64,000 nt of DNA, from contig JAVGWX010000002.1 in the NCBI GenBank assembly GCA_036924085.1, positions 90,673,371 through 90,737,370 on the forward strand. The letters run 5' to 3'. Source of the DNA: Ariolimax columbianus. Taxonomy: Eukaryota > Mollusca > Gastropoda > Stylommatophora > Arionidae. This document shows positions 11,890 through 23,154 of this stretch, piece by piece. The position numbers and the translations under genes were made by a program. Each line of letters opens with the position of its first letter. Positions within the stretch are counted from its first letter, which is position 1. The notes under the pieces are model-generated. The model was given only the letters and a program-made list of their open reading frames with translations. It searched no databases and had not been told where the DNA came from.

Positions 11890-13015
11890 AAATGATGTTA
11901 TTATTGTGTTGGTTGCTGTTTTTGTTGTTAATGTTGTTGTTGTTGTTATTTGTGTTGCTATTAATATTGTTGTTGCTGTTGTTGTTGTCGCTATTGTTTG
12001 TGGTGTGTTTATTTTTGTTGTTGTCATTAATGTTGTTGTCATTAATATTGTTGTTGTTTTTGTTGCTGTTATTAGAAATGTTGTTATTAATATTTTTTGG
12101 GTTATTATTGTTGTTTTTGCTGTTGTTATTAATCGTGTTCTTTTGTTGTCGTTATTTTGAAGATGATGTTAAATTTTGTTGTTGTTAATTATGTTGCTGT
12201 TATTAATATTGTTGTTGATATTGTTGAGGCTTTTATTGCTGCTGTTTTTGCTGTTGTTGTTATTCATAGTGTTGTTATGTTTATTGTTGCTGTTATTATT
12301 GGTATTGTTAGTGTTGTTGTAATTGCTGTTCTTTCTGTTGTTGTTATCGGCATTGTCATCATCATTGTTGTTGCTGTTGTTCTTGTTGTTATTCGTGCTG
12401 ATATTGATGTTGCTATTCTTGTTTTTTTAGCTATGATTGGTGTTGTTCTTATTATTATTGTTGTTGTCATTGTTGTTTATGTTTTTGGTCGTGATTATTT
12501 TTGTTGGTGCTGTTGTTGTTGCTGATGATGTTCTTGTTAATTGTATTAATGTAATATTTTTTGTTTTAATTGTTATTATTCTTGTTGTTATAGCTGCTGT
12601 TACTGCTAATATTATTGTTGTGCTTTTATCTTTGCTATTATTGTTGTTGTTCTTGCTGTTGTTATTTTTCTTATTATTATTGTGGTTGTTATTTTTGTTG
12701 TTATTTTTGTAGTTGGTGTTGTTGTTATTGTCACTGGTGTTGGTATTGCTGTAGTTATTGTTGTTATTGTTGTAATTATAGTTTTTGCTATTGTTGTTTT
12801 TGTAGTTGTTTTTGGTATTAATATTTTCATTTTGTTATGTTGTTGTTATTTTTGTTATTATTTTGGTAGCTCTTTTAGTGTTGTTTTTATTTTTGCTGTG
12901 ATTGTTGTTATCCTAGTTGCTGTTATTGACGTTATTCCTGCTGTTATTTTTGTTGTTATTGTTATTATTATTGGTATTAATGTTGTTATTCGATGTTTCG
13001 ATGATTGTTTCTGTT
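11890..13015 (+). repeat. (TTG/TTA)n imperfect trinucleotide array, 1.1 kb
   Basis: Nearly uninterrupted TTG, TTA, TGT and CTG triplets with very little C or A-rich sequence. It starts about 25 bases inside the receptor intron. All frames read as poly-Leu, poly-Val or poly-Cys and are artefacts. Confidence 0.95.
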
Positions 13016-13740
13016 ATTGTCTGGAGTTGTTCATACTTGACAAATTTCTCCTCTCATCCAGCTGTAATGCCTCATTTTATCCTAGGATGTACTGAAGGAG
13101 GTAGGACATGGACTCTTTATACTGTAGTGTAATGCTATGCATCGGGTTTGCAGCTTCCTCGTGTCAACAAACACATTGGTAGAGAAACCAGCACTGCAAA
13201 ATTAGCCAGGGAGATTTGACGCAGGCTTCATAATGAAGACCACCTGATGTGGTGGTGAAATTATACTCCAGACATAATAATTATAATCTGCAATCAGTAA
13301 TAATGATATTCTATTATGCGTAACAAGTGGCTGAGGTCACGTAGCAAAATATTGTTGAAACTCCCCGCCAAACTCACCATAAAGGGAATCGTAGCGATAA
13401 TTGCCACCTCGTTGGACATGCTACTGCAACATAACTTATTTCCAGAAGTACAATTGGCTCGTGATGTGGGATCTTGTTCAGTATATTATATTCCTTCTCC
13501 CCCCCCCCCCCTTATAATCAGTGGCTGCAAAACATCATCATTATGAGTATTTTTGATCCAACAACAGCAGAAGCATATGTCCACTGTTGACGTGATCGAC
13601 CGTTGCATCCAATTATTCCGCTATATTGTAACTGCTTCTCAGAAACGTTTTTTTTTTACAAATAACGTGCTAACATCATGCAAAATCCCACATTATGAAA
13701 AAAAAAAATGATGAAGAAGCAAGGGGTGGGGGTGGGGGGT
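13016..13740. other. Intronic sequence, nothing recognised
   Basis: Mixed-composition intronic DNA with a short poly-C run (13500-13510) and poly-A runs. No exon-like frame with splice sites was found. Confidence 0.5.
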
Positions 13741-13741
13741 T

Positions 13742-14018
13742 GTGGTATGGGAGGTGGAGGTCTTGTTCAGTGTGTTTCACATGGCGGGAGGTAGAGGTCT
13801 TGTTCTGTGTTTCACATGGCGGGATGTGGAGGTCTTGTTCTGTGTTTCACATGGCGGGATGTGGAGGTCTTGTTCAGTGTGTTTCACATGGCGGGAGGTA
13901 GAGGTCTTGTTCAGTGTGTTTCACATGGCGGGAGGTGGAGGTCTTGTTCAGTATGTTTCACATGGCGGGAGTTGGAGGTCTTGTTCTGTGTTTCACATGG
14001 CGGGATGTGGAGGTCATG
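13742..14018. repeat. 35/37-bp minisatellite, about 7 copies
   Basis: The unit is GTGGAGGTCTTGTTCAGTG plus TGTTTCACATGGCGGGA. Copies alternate between GTTCAGTGTGTTTCAC and GTTCTGTGTTTCAC, so lengths of 37 and 35 are mixed and every plus frame reads through part of it. Confidence 0.92.
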
Positions 14019-14117
14019 CTTCACCCAAAACTGTTTGGAAGCATTGAAGAACTCTTCACTACTGCAACTTATGTAGACAACTGGTTTTCCTGTGTAAACG
14101 TAATACAAAGAGTGCAC

Positions 14118-14152
14118 ATGAAGAAGAAGAAGAAGAAGAAGAAGAAGAAGAA

Positions 14153-14184
<32 letters not shown>

Positions 14185-14335
14185 AGGGGAAGAAGAAGAA
14201 TAATTAAAAGAGAAAAACATAACAATGAAAATAAAAAGAAGTAGAAAAGATGAAGAAGAAAAAGAGTAAAAAGAAAATGAAGAAGAATAAAAGAAGTAGA
14301 AGAAGTAGAAAAAGAAGAAAGTTAGAAAATTCAGA
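14118..14335 (+). repeat. (GAA)n purine tract
   Basis: A pure (GAA)n stretch to about 14175, then purine-rich decayed sequence. It lies in the receptor intron on the sense strand. Poly-Lys and poly-Ser frames here are artefacts. Confidence 0.95.
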
Positions 14336-14479
14336 AGCAAATGAAAAAGAAGAAGATATCGCCATCGATATTTCCCATTCGACCCAGCTGTAAATGGGAA
14401 AATGGCATACGACTCAAAAAGGAAAAGGCTGCGAGGGAATTAACTGGCCACCCTACCTCATACACCATGTGGTTTAGTA

Positions 14480-14768
14480 TACTGAAATCTCTAACAATTT
14501 TTTTCCCAGACAGTAATGTAACGACTATAGGACAAACCTTCACTTTCAGTTTACTGAAGTCTCTAACAACGTTATTCCCAGACAGTAATGTGACGACTAT
14601 AGGACAAACTTTCACTTTCAGTTTACTTAAGTCTCTAACAACTTTATTCCCAGACAGTAATGTGACGACTATAGGACAAACTTTCACTTTCAGTTTACTT
14701 AAGTCTCTAACAACTTTATCCCCAGACAGTAATGTGACGACTATAGTACAAACCTTCACTTTATTTTA
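14480..14768. repeat. 72-bp minisatellite, 4 copies
   Basis: Each unit carries GTCTCTAACAAC, CCCAGACAGTAATGTGACGA, CTATAGGACAAAC and TTTCACTTTCAGTTTACT. The period is 24 codons, giving open frames of more than 140 codons on both strands that I reject as genes. Confidence 0.93.
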
Positions 14769-14819
14769 TCAATCAGAAGCCAATTAGTTAATAAAAACAA
14801 CAAATGATTGGTCTAAATT

Positions 14820-15540
14820 ATGTTCGTCCATCACATGTGATGAAGACCACCCTCTTTGTTCAACCGTGTGAACAATCTTTTCTCTTGCTGTGTTTGCTGA
14901 AAGGGGTAACTTGCGCGGTGATTTGGATTAAAGAGAGGATGAATCTGCGACTTTGGTCAACCCTACTCTCTGGTCCTCAGCTAACTTTGACCAGTGGCAA
15001 GATTTTATCGAGACGACTGGAGATAGCACAGGGTGCAGATTTTTCTTCAGGGTTTACTCCCGAACCCTTTCCGGTAAACAAGAATCCCGCAAGGCAACGA
15101 GGGCCGGGTGGAGGGGTAGGGGTGGGGGTTAAAATATGTAGTTTTGTACCTTTTTAATAATTGCAAAAGGTCGTAGGGGTATCTCTCCCGGGGATTGTTC
15201 CAGTCCATTATAGTCGTGTCTAAACTTTAGTCACACCAAAACAGACACTGTCTGCAACTAGGGCGAAAGGCGCCAATCTCGCGAAGTTTAGACTTGTGAA
15301 CTAAACCGTGGAAATACGACACATGTGTAAGCGTCACAATAATAGGATGGAAGAAAACACACAAACAACGAACGAATTAACATCAAAATGGAAAACAACG
15401 ACACGTTTCCGTGAACACAAGTGTGAGTCGTCGACTAGTGTGGATTCCAGGCAAATCCGTGGCCTAGCGTCATCCATTATGAACTAAAACACCAAAGCAA
15501 TGTAGAACCTCAGACGGTAGGGCGTCATATTTGCCGCTCT
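14820..15540. mobile_element. Dispersed repeat H, copy 1 (about 720 bp)
   Basis: Collinear with 39011-39779 over the full length. Shared blocks are ATGTTCGTCCATCACATGTG, TTGCGCGGTGATTTGGATTA, AGTGGCAAGATTTTATC, CACCAAAAC, GAACGAATTAAC and TTGCCGCTCT. No coding capacity or terminal inverted repeat was seen. The CGGTAGGGCGTC near its right end resembles a tRNA A-box neighbourhood. The class is uncertain (long SINE or non-autonomous element). Confidence 0.85.
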
Positions 15541-15785
15541 TCTAAATATAATATGCGAATTAAAGAAAAGAAAATAAACTATGGAAAACATCAGATCACA
15601 TGGGTCGCTAAACATAAATGTAAATTATATTGTTCTCAACAGGCTCACAAGTTAAAGTATTTGGACGGCAGGTTCGAAAGAGAAAGCGACACTATGTGTC
15701 ACTAAGCATTTGCAGTAACTTATCAGCTGTCACCACTGCTTAGATACTCAAGAATGATATTAGCTATAAAGCAACATTATATTTA

Positions 15786-16215
15786 TGCCGACTCTGTGTT
15801 ACCAGTGCCAAACATGACCCATGTCCAGGGCTAGTGAGAGCAGAATTTCCAAGTGTGAAACGAGGTATTTGAGAAAGGTCATCGGTGTTACATGGACAGA
15901 TGTAATACGGAACGAAGACATTCACAATGTGGTCGGCATTACATCTTGTGCAAAATATATTTCCAGCAACAAAATACGTTGGTTTGGTTATCTCATGAGA
16001 ATGTATCCTCATCGACTTCCACTAACGGCTTGCAATGCTGGTAGATCTGGCTACAGGGAAACGAGGCGGACGCAAAGCAGTTGGCTAGATAGCACTAAAC
16101 TGATTGTGTAACGATACGAGCTCACATTGACCGACGCAACGCACTTGGCGCAGGACAGACGACTTAACCTCATCGCGACGCTTAACGGCATAAGTGGAAA
16201 GAAAACTATCTAATT
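15786..16215 (+). mobile_element. LINE C-terminal fragment in the receptor intron
   Basis: Plus-strand frame 15821-16111 reads KCETRYLRKVIGVTWTDVIR and later RWFGYLMRM. This matches the conserved post-RT region of many non-LTR elements (CLRxILGITWxDxIRNEDI followed by WFGHLMRM). It ends about 50 bases before the acceptor of receptor exon 2. Confidence 0.8.
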
Positions 16216-16269
16216 AACAACAAATAACATCGCCTCAGAATCAATATTTTCCATGCTTTATTTCTTCAG

Positions 16270-16767
16270 ATATGCTTGTGTGTGGCTACCTATATTATGT
16301 ACCAACCATCAGCAAAACTAACTCAACCAGAAGAGACACAGAAATTCGTGGAGCTGTCCTGTGATATGACACTACCTGGCCTTGCATCGTTCTTGACCTA
16401 CAACATATTTCTTGTCTCTTTGTGTTCGGTGTTGTCCTTCAAAACTAGAAAACTACCTGATAACTTCAACGAGTCACGTTTCGTGTCCATGTGTGTGTCT
16501 ACTACCCTGGTCATCTGGTTAGCGTTCGTTCCCACTTATTTCACAGCCAACAGGGAGTCTGTTCGAGTCCTTCTGCTCTCTGCTGCTCTGCTTATTAACC
16601 ACACGGTCGCTTTAGTGTTTCTGTTCTTCCCTAAAGTTTACGCTGTTGTTTATGTGGCACCCGACCAATTAACCGTTACCAGATTCCATAAAAATTCCTC
16701 AACATTCACGCCACAACTTCCAGTCGTGTCTAATCGTATCGCGCCACTCACAGACAATCCTGTTTAA
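16270..16767 (+). CDS. mGluR-like class C GPCR, exon 2 (residues 753-917)
   Basis: Completes the seven-TM domain. It starts in phase 0 after a good polypyrimidine tract and AG. It contains TM5 (ICLCVATYIMY), the cysteine of extracellular loop 2 (LSCDM), TM6 and loop 3 with the family signature KTRKLPDNFNESRF, and the TM6 WLAFVPTYF stretch. TM7 follows, ending FFPKVYAVVYV. The tail is short (about 40 residues) and ends NPV. AATAAA overlaps the stop (16766-16771) and another lies at 17060-17065; the second is the more plausible polyadenylation signal. There are no frameshifts, so this looks like an intact gene. Confidence 0.94.
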   Translation: MCLCVATYIMYQPSAKLTQPEETQKFVELSCDMTLPGLASFLTYNIFLVSLCSVLSFKTRKLPDNFNESRFVSMCVSTTLVIWLAFVPTYFTANRESVRVLLLSAALLINHTVALVFLFFPKVYAVVYVAPDQLTVTRFHKNSSTFTPQLPVVSNRIAPLTDNPV

Positions 16768-17157
16768 TAAATCTACGGTATATTTGTCCCCAGGAGCCGA
16801 GGTAACGTACTGGCTCCACAACCGAGCTATCGTAGTTTGGTCCCTAGTTGGTACAGGATTTTTCCTGTTCCTGTGGTTGACCCAGCCTAAAAAATTGGGT
16901 ACCACAATAATCTTGGAAAGTGAAAACGAACGGCGTGATGTTGACCCCCGCAACCGTAATTACCGTTAGTCAAGTCAAATTTGGGCATAATATCATTTAT
17001 CAAAATTTGCAACACAGGCATGTTATCGGTATCGTTTACTGTCACCAGTACACTGTGTTAATAAATACATTTTTATGAAAGTAAGAAGTAATCGAGTTAT
17101 AATATGTCTGGATCGAACTAGGCATATTCTCAATAGACGGTTGAAGACACAACAGCG

Positions 17158-17395
17158 AATGAGCTGACAGTAGCCAGCGAACTCATAGCTGGCTGATTGC
17201 ATAAGCGTCAGCGAACCAGAACAAACCAAGCGATGGCCCTGGAAACAGGCTGAACTAGTGTGGTCTGACTAAGAGAAGAGAGATTGCGGTATGGGTGGCT
17301 AAATTCTGTACCCAAAAAAGGCAGCTGGAACAGGAAATGTTGATACAAGGTAAAGCTATCGCAGCCTCGCCGTAAACTACAACACAATGTTGTTG
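17158..17395 (+). mobile_element. SINE-A related copy, diverged subfamily
   Basis: Contains GAGCTGACAGTAGCCAGCGA, CTCATAGCTGGCTG, GTCAGCGAACCAGA, GGAAACAGGCTG and GTAAACTACAACACAA. It is collinear with 25230-25690 and, more distantly, with 49075-49330. Confidence 0.75.
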
Positions 17396-17509
17396 TTTTT
17401 TCTGGGCGAACGCAAAAGCCAACGGATATCTATGGTGGCACTTGTTGAGCGCCAAACAGCTTGCTTAGCTTGGTCATTTGTTCAAGTGTCCAGCTGGCCA
17501 AGTCCCCTG

Positions 17510-17512
<3 letters not shown>

Positions 17513-17581
<69 letters not shown>
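17513..17581. repeat. (TC)n microsatellite
   Basis: About 70 bases of CT repeat. It is followed by GGTTCAAATCT (about 17620), a B-box-like motif that may be part of a degraded tRNA-derived element. Confidence 0.9.
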
Positions 17582-17659
17582 TTTGTGTCAACGCGCTATC
17601 GTCACCTGGAGGCCCATGGTTCAAATCTAGACTGCCAGCAACTTCATTTCTGTTGTTCG

Positions 17660-18820
17660 TTATTCATGTTTGCTAACTACAAATGAATACTTGTCTCTGT
17701 GATTCTTCTCGCTATCACACAAACTGTTTATATCTGCTTGAATGTCATTAGTTCACTGTGGAAACGAAAATAAAAATGTGATTGGCATTAGTACATTGTG
17801 TTCTGACAAAATATATATTTACCAGAAATACCCATGAAAAATCAATTGTCTTATATGAAGGAAAAAACATCAATTTAACACAATAAGTATATTCCTTTTC
17901 CTGCAACACTTCTGACTCCCATCACCCGTCCATCTCTTCTTAATTCTTCTTCAGCAACCAAGTCAAGTCAAGTAATATGACTTGGTGTTCAGGACATGCG
18001 ACACTGACCACCCATGACCACGGTTGATGGTAGAGTCCCAGGCAGCATGCGGGACGGATGATGTTGACGGATGTGTCTAAACCAAGTTTTGTATGGGTGG
18101 TCCTGGTGACAACTCCATTAAAGGTGCAGTCGTTTTCCACTCCTGATTTCCAGGGACAGGTGTAAAAACTGTCAATTCGGGATGTTCTGTAAGAGGCAGA
18201 CCACGTGGCAGAAGAAAGAGAGGCGGCGCCGATCCAACGTTGAGGAAATTATCTTGAGTTGTGAATGCCGGGAGAACTCCGTGTTAGTCACTAGGACTCT
18301 CAGGGGACTCTAAGAATACGTCGTTAGTTGCGCATGAGTATGACATCGAATGGTTTCCGATTGACCTGTAAGACCATCCATGTCAGACTGTACAAAAGGA
18401 TTGAAATGACAAAGGATCTATTTAGGTGCTGCTTAGTTTCCACGAGCTTTTAATGAGAGCAGCCACTATGCAAGAAATTCCGAGAAGATGCCGATCCGCA
18501 GAGGGTTTTTGTGCTGGCAAATCGCCTGTAGTGGAAGTCAGACTGCGGAGATGTTTATGAAATTGTCCTTGAGATTGATGTGATTGCCAGTCCAACGATT
18601 TCACGGCAAGCTGCCTTCTGCCCTAATTCTGAATCAGGGTCTTCTCCCAGGAAAAGGACACTTCCAAATGTGATACTGGCAGTTATAGATGGCCATCCTG
18701 CTTATCAAGGTTAACGTTATGAAAGGCTAAACTTAGTAGGTGAACCCGACTATATTGTCAAGGTCGATGAAAAGTATGTGTTTAACAGAGACACCCTAGT
18801 TGTGCGTGTCCAAATATTCA
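17660..18820. other. No feature recognised
   Basis: AT-rich, then mixed sequence. The stretch 18180-18800 has the look of an old DNA transposon (AGAGGCAGACCACGTGGC, later GATGAAAAGTATGTG), but no frame is intact enough to call a transposase. Confidence 0.35.
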
Positions 18821-18824
18821 TAGT

Positions 18825-19190
18825 TCTTAGTTCTTGGTCGACCTATATTTCTACTGCCTCTGTGCAGGTTCTAGCTGTGGTATGAGCTGGATATAGCCAG
18901 GAGAAGAATGTCATGCTTAGCGGGCTAGGCTTGAGCAGATTAATACTCCGCTGCGTTATGTGGTTAACCGGTCTGCGAGTTCATCTTAATAGACTTAAAC
19001 ACTAGAGCAAATTATCCCGCAGTCTGATAGACGCCATCTATGCTGCTCTAAACAAACCACCTAACTATGGCCGGTGTTATGTCATGTCATGCAGTTAGTC
19101 TCCTCTTACAACATACTCTCTGTGAGGCAGTGGTGCTATTCTTGTCATTGTCATACACAAAGACCCCGACATACCACTCGGGTACGTTTC
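18825..19190 (+). mobile_element. SINE-B copy (about 365 bp)
   Basis: One of the two longest copies of the family that also occurs at 8815-9090 (-), 43475-43855 (+), 56345-56560 (+) and 61890-62080 (-), with a scrap at 57515-57600. It runs from the TTCTTGGTCGACCTATATTT block to CACAAAGACCCCGACATACC. No coding capacity. Confidence 0.9.
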
Positions 19191-19334
19191 CAAACATAAA
19201 AAGAACCAATCCATATATCAGCAGGTGGTGTGATGACACATCCCTGGCGGACACTAGATGATTTTGAAGATGTGTCAGTCTGATCCTGACCTAGGCGACT
19301 CCTGCCCTGGTGTGGCGATGGAGCTTCTCTATTA

Positions 19335-19632
19335 AGACAACGAAGGTTTTGTGACTATCACACGTCTCAAGGTTTTGTGACTATCACACGTCTGAATATT
19401 TTGTGACTATAACACGTCTCAAGGTTTTGTGACTATCACACGTCTCAAGGTTTTGTGACTATCACACGTCTCAAGATTTTGTGACTATCACGCGTATCAA
19501 GGTTTTGTGACTATCACACGTCTTAAGGTTTTGTGACTATCACATGTCTCAAGGTTTTGTGACTATCACGCGTCTCAAAGTTTTGTGACTATCACACGTC
19601 TCAAGGTTTTGTGACTATCACACGTCTCAAGG
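19335..19632. repeat. 26-bp minisatellite, about 11 copies
   Basis: The unit is AAGGTTTTGTGACTATCACA plus CGTCTC, with single-base variants (CACGCGTATC, CACATGTCTC). The period is not a multiple of three. Confidence 0.95.
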
Positions 19633-19639
19633 ACCTCTG

Positions 19640-20395
19640 GAGAGCCGATCTACATGATAAGGGACGATCCCGAAGTTAACATAAAGCAACAGTAATGGGG
19701 TGATCGTATTTACGGTGTTTGTGTGCGAGAAGGTGATAGGCCGTGAATAATGTTTGTCGTCGGCGCTGATTTATATTCACCAGAGGCTGCACACTGGGAA
19801 GAGGTACGTGGATCAAAACCTTACTGGAGGACAGACTGCAATGTAATAGGCCTGTAGCTCCGTTTGGAGTTCCTTCCCTTTGATAATTCCTTCACGCCAC
19901 TCAGAAGGAATATGGCCAGTGGCCTTGACTGTTGTAAATAAATTGTACATGGTTGTACACTATAGATCTAATGCGTTTTTAACAGTTCTTAAGAAAGTCT
20001 GTCTTGGCCGGCCTGGTCCAGACATTGTTCAACTTTTGTCAGACAGCAATGACTTCAGCTATGATGTTTGAATCAACCGAATGCCACCATAAAAATAAGC
20101 TTAATTTTGTCTAGATTATGCAATCAAACGCTTGTTTTGGAAATGGAATGCAAAACTGAATTTTAGTTTCAATATTACACGGATAACGATCCAAAAGACG
20201 AAGCTCAATTCAAACTTTGAGAATGTAGGAGTAATTGGTTCACTAATTATTAATATTCCAATAGAAACAGCTGAGCTGTCTGCAGGTGTCGTGTCAAATG
20301 TGGGACTACACGTTACTACGTGACGTCAGCACATCCCAATGTTGTACAAAGGAGAGTAATGCACAATAACTGATCAGACGCAAAGGATATTTTAA
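19640..20395. other. No feature recognised
   Basis: Mixed-composition sequence with two short plus frames near 19880 and 20132 that lack any recognisable motif. Confidence 0.45.
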
Positions 20396-20399
20396 TCTC

Positions 20400-21655
20400 A
20401 ACAGCGAGCGAAGTGGTTCCCAGGATGTCGCAAAAGCTACAGAGCTATATATGAGATGAAACACTGAAACTCATTGAAGAAAGGAAGTTTTAAACAATTG
20501 GGAAGTCATATAAACGCAAAAGTTAGAAGAGAAATAAGAAAAGATAACAGAAGATACATAGTGTCAGGACATGGAAAACCTACAGCAACAAGGCAGGGAT
20601 AGAGATGCCCTTAAGGCGATAAGAACACTGACAAGAGAATTCCGTCAGGTTCCGCGTGTCATCAATGACAAAGATGATAACACACTAACAGAAATAAAAG
20701 ACATACTGAATAGATGATGAGAATACTGTATGAAGATAGCACAAAGCGCACAGTTACAATCCTACCAAAACATGAGACAGCACCAGAACCAACATTGGAG
20801 GACGTACGCTCAGTTTAATGTAGACCTGTACACGTGTTTCATTGATGACACGAAGGCCTTCGATACGGTACAACATCAAAATCTGTGGAACATCATGTAG
20901 AAAATGGGGTTCCTTGTGCACATTATCCATCTCATTGAAACATTATACTAAGATCAACAAGCTGCTGTCCGAGTATCTGGACAAACATCAGATTAGTTCG
21001 CAGTACAACAAGGAGTAAGACAGGGATAATTCATCTCACTAAATCTATACAACATATATGCGGGATGTAAAATTAGAAATGTTAGAGAAGACGAGAACAT
21101 TGAAAGTGTTGATACATTTACGATTGGCGGATACGAGATTCTAGAGTTACTATACGCAGACGATACAGTGATACCATCAAGAAGTGCAGAAGGGCTAGAA
21201 CAGTTAATTTCAGTTGTAAATGGACACAGTAAAGATCAAAACATGTTTAAAAACATAAATAAGATAATAACCACTGACAAAACACGATGTCAACATTCAT
21301 TTACAGTGGATGGTCAAAAAATGGATCAGGTCACACATTTTGAATATCTGGGCTCCAGAATTAACAAAAATGTCGTCTGCTTGGAAACAATCAGAAGACG
21401 ACTAGCTATGGCAATGCGGAGACTGAACAACCTGGCGAAATTATGGCAGAGCACCAACAAAACGACAAAAGAAAGAAGTCTTGAGAAGCTGTGTTTTTCC
21501 TGTGGCTGCGAATATTGGACGATTACTATAACTTCTAGACAAAGAACCAAATCCTTCAAGTCAAAATATTACAGAAAGATCCTCAGAATACCAAGGACAG
21601 AGAAAAATACAAATATACATTTGGCAATAATAATAATAATGATAATATTCGCGTA
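20400..21655 (+). mobile_element. RTE-like LINE, RT domain, broken
   Basis: Reads from the endonuclease-RT linker (KAIRTLTREFRQVP near 20610) through RT block FIDDTKAFDTVQHQNLWN (about 20850). It continues through YADDTVIPSRSAEGLEQ (catalytic ADD, about 21155-21190) and VTHFEYLGSRI to the thumb region. Several in-frame stops and TAG/TAA substitutions show it is dead. It is closely related to the minus copy at 33052-34135. The N-terminal endonuclease is missing. Confidence 0.92.
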
Positions 21656-21657
21656 GG

Positions 21658-22100
21658 CGTCAAAGGCCCTTTCGTCGATCGACCACTATCATGTTCAACT
21701 GCTGAGGCTGTGTTCATGTGTAGCGTGTCGACCGAAATCCCTAGAGACTCCCAATGTGGAGCCGTGTACTCCGTAGCCTTGGGATTTGAACCTCCAGGAG
21801 TGTGTTAGACCAATATTTGTGTCCAGCCTTCGGTGACTGTCTGTGTCAAACTCCCTGTTTTTACGTGTCTCGCCACCGAGGCTTCTTATTGTGTCCACCT
21901 TTCGATCAGTGTGACTCTTGCTGTGCTGAGAATACGAGGTTGCGATTGGTATCGTGTAACCTCCGGTGGAGGGAGGGGCTGGAAGGATGACGTCAGCTTG
22001 TCCGAGCAGGTCGGTCTGTGAGTAGTGATAACCTGGACTGATTGCTGGTGTGCAGTCAAGCGGAACGTTGAACTCCGTCATTGACTGGTCTCCCACGGAT
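21658..22100 (-). mobile_element. Probable dispersed repeat, single copy here
   Basis: The minus frame contains WRFKSQGYGVHGSTLGVSRD and a C-terminal HATHEHSLSS. That kind of text looks like translated interspersed repeat, but there is no second copy in this window to prove it. Confidence 0.35.
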
Positions 22101-22187
22101 TGAGCCAGGCATGAAATGCAGCGAAATGCAGTATAACGAGCAAAATAAACAGGATAACATATATATGTATGCATGTATGTGTGTATG

Positions 22188-22345
22188 TCTTCTTCTTCTG
22201 TGTTCGTTCTCAATCTCCCGCTACCAAGCCCTGAACATGGATTTGCAAGTAGTAGGATGTAGTCCTGAGAACGGAATGCGTTGTGTCGCTAGTTTACAGC
22301 TTGACTGCGATATTTGCACCTTTTGGTCCGACACATCCGGCAGCA
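22188..22345 (-). mobile_element. SINE-A 3' fragment with short (TTC)n edge
   Basis: CTTCTTCTTCTG followed by TTCGTTCTCAATCTCCCGC, then TAGTCCTGAGAACGGAATGC and TTACAGCTTGACTGCGATAT. It is truncated at the same place as the copy at 1353-1505, so the two are sister 5'-truncated copies. Confidence 0.85.
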
Positions 22346-22499
22346 TGTATGTAGGTATGTTTAAATGTAATGTATACACGTGTTAATGTAATAATATATG
22401 TGTATTTATGTATGCACACATGTATACATGAAGTTACTTTTCTATATATCTTCTACGTATTCTGATACGCACAAGAACTAGTTATTCACTGTCTCATTT

Positions 22500-22878
22500 C
22501 TATACCACACCTATAGTATTTCATCTCCATCTATATCACACCTATAATATTGTATCTTCATCTATACCACACCTATAGTGTTGTATCTCCATATATAGCA
22601 CACCTATATTATTGTATCTCCAACTATATCACACCAATAGTATTGTAACTCCATCTATAGCACATCTATAGTATTGTATCTCCATCTATAGCACAGCTAT
22701 AGTATTGTATCTCCATCTATAGCACATCTATAGTATTGTATCTCCATCTATAGCACACCTATAGTATTGTATCTCTATCTATAGCACATCTATAGTATTG
22801 TATCTCTATCTATAGCACACCTATAGTATTGTATCTCCATCTATACCACACCTATAGTATTGTATCTCCATCTATCTT
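22500..22878. repeat. 31-bp minisatellite, about 12 copies
   Basis: The unit is TATAGTATTGTATCTCCATC plus TATAGCACACC. Copies differ mostly at CACACC/CACATC/CACAGC and CCATC/CTATC. Confidence 0.95.
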
Positions 22879-23154
22879 TAACATTTAGAAACCTCTCTCT
22901 GCTCCTCAGCCCTTGATCGTTAGGAATGAAAGGAAGTGATGCCACATTTGTTGAAGAACCTATTTCTAGGAAAAATGAAAGTTCAGCCTTTTACGACCTG
23001 CTGTCTGTGGCACAAATGTCGTATTCTCTCACACACAGATTGTGTTCTATACTTCAAAGCCTTGTGATCACGGTTACAACAAGCTTACACCTTGTCTGTG
23101 GCCTTAATCCCATCTCTGTCACACACCAAGTCTCTGATCCTTGAATAGTCAACG

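Larger units (their letters stand above)
11865..16269 (+). other. Intron 1 of the mGluR-like gene
   Basis: Donor GTGGGG at 11865 and acceptor TTTATTTCTTCAG ending at 16269. Both flanks are phase 0, and the joined protein runs GMLIAIQ|ICLCVATY through TM5 as expected for the family. The 4.4 kb holds a long (TTG/TTA)n array, two minisatellites, a (GAA)n tract, dispersed repeat H and a LINE scrap. Confidence 0.9.

Noticed and set aside
16784..16969. Possible alternative last exon of the receptor (GTGFFLFLWLTQPKKLG)
   Set aside because: A TTTGTCCCCAG precedes it, but joining would replace the conserved TM7 tail. The minus strand has a GATAGCTCGGTTGTGGAGC tRNA-like motif, so it is more likely a repeat.
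19335..19632. CRISPR-like array (26-bp repeats)
   Set aside because: Repeats are contiguous with no spacers; eukaryotic minisatellite.
22500..22878. CRISPR-like array (31-bp repeats)
   Set aside because: No unique spacers, no cas genes, eukaryotic context.
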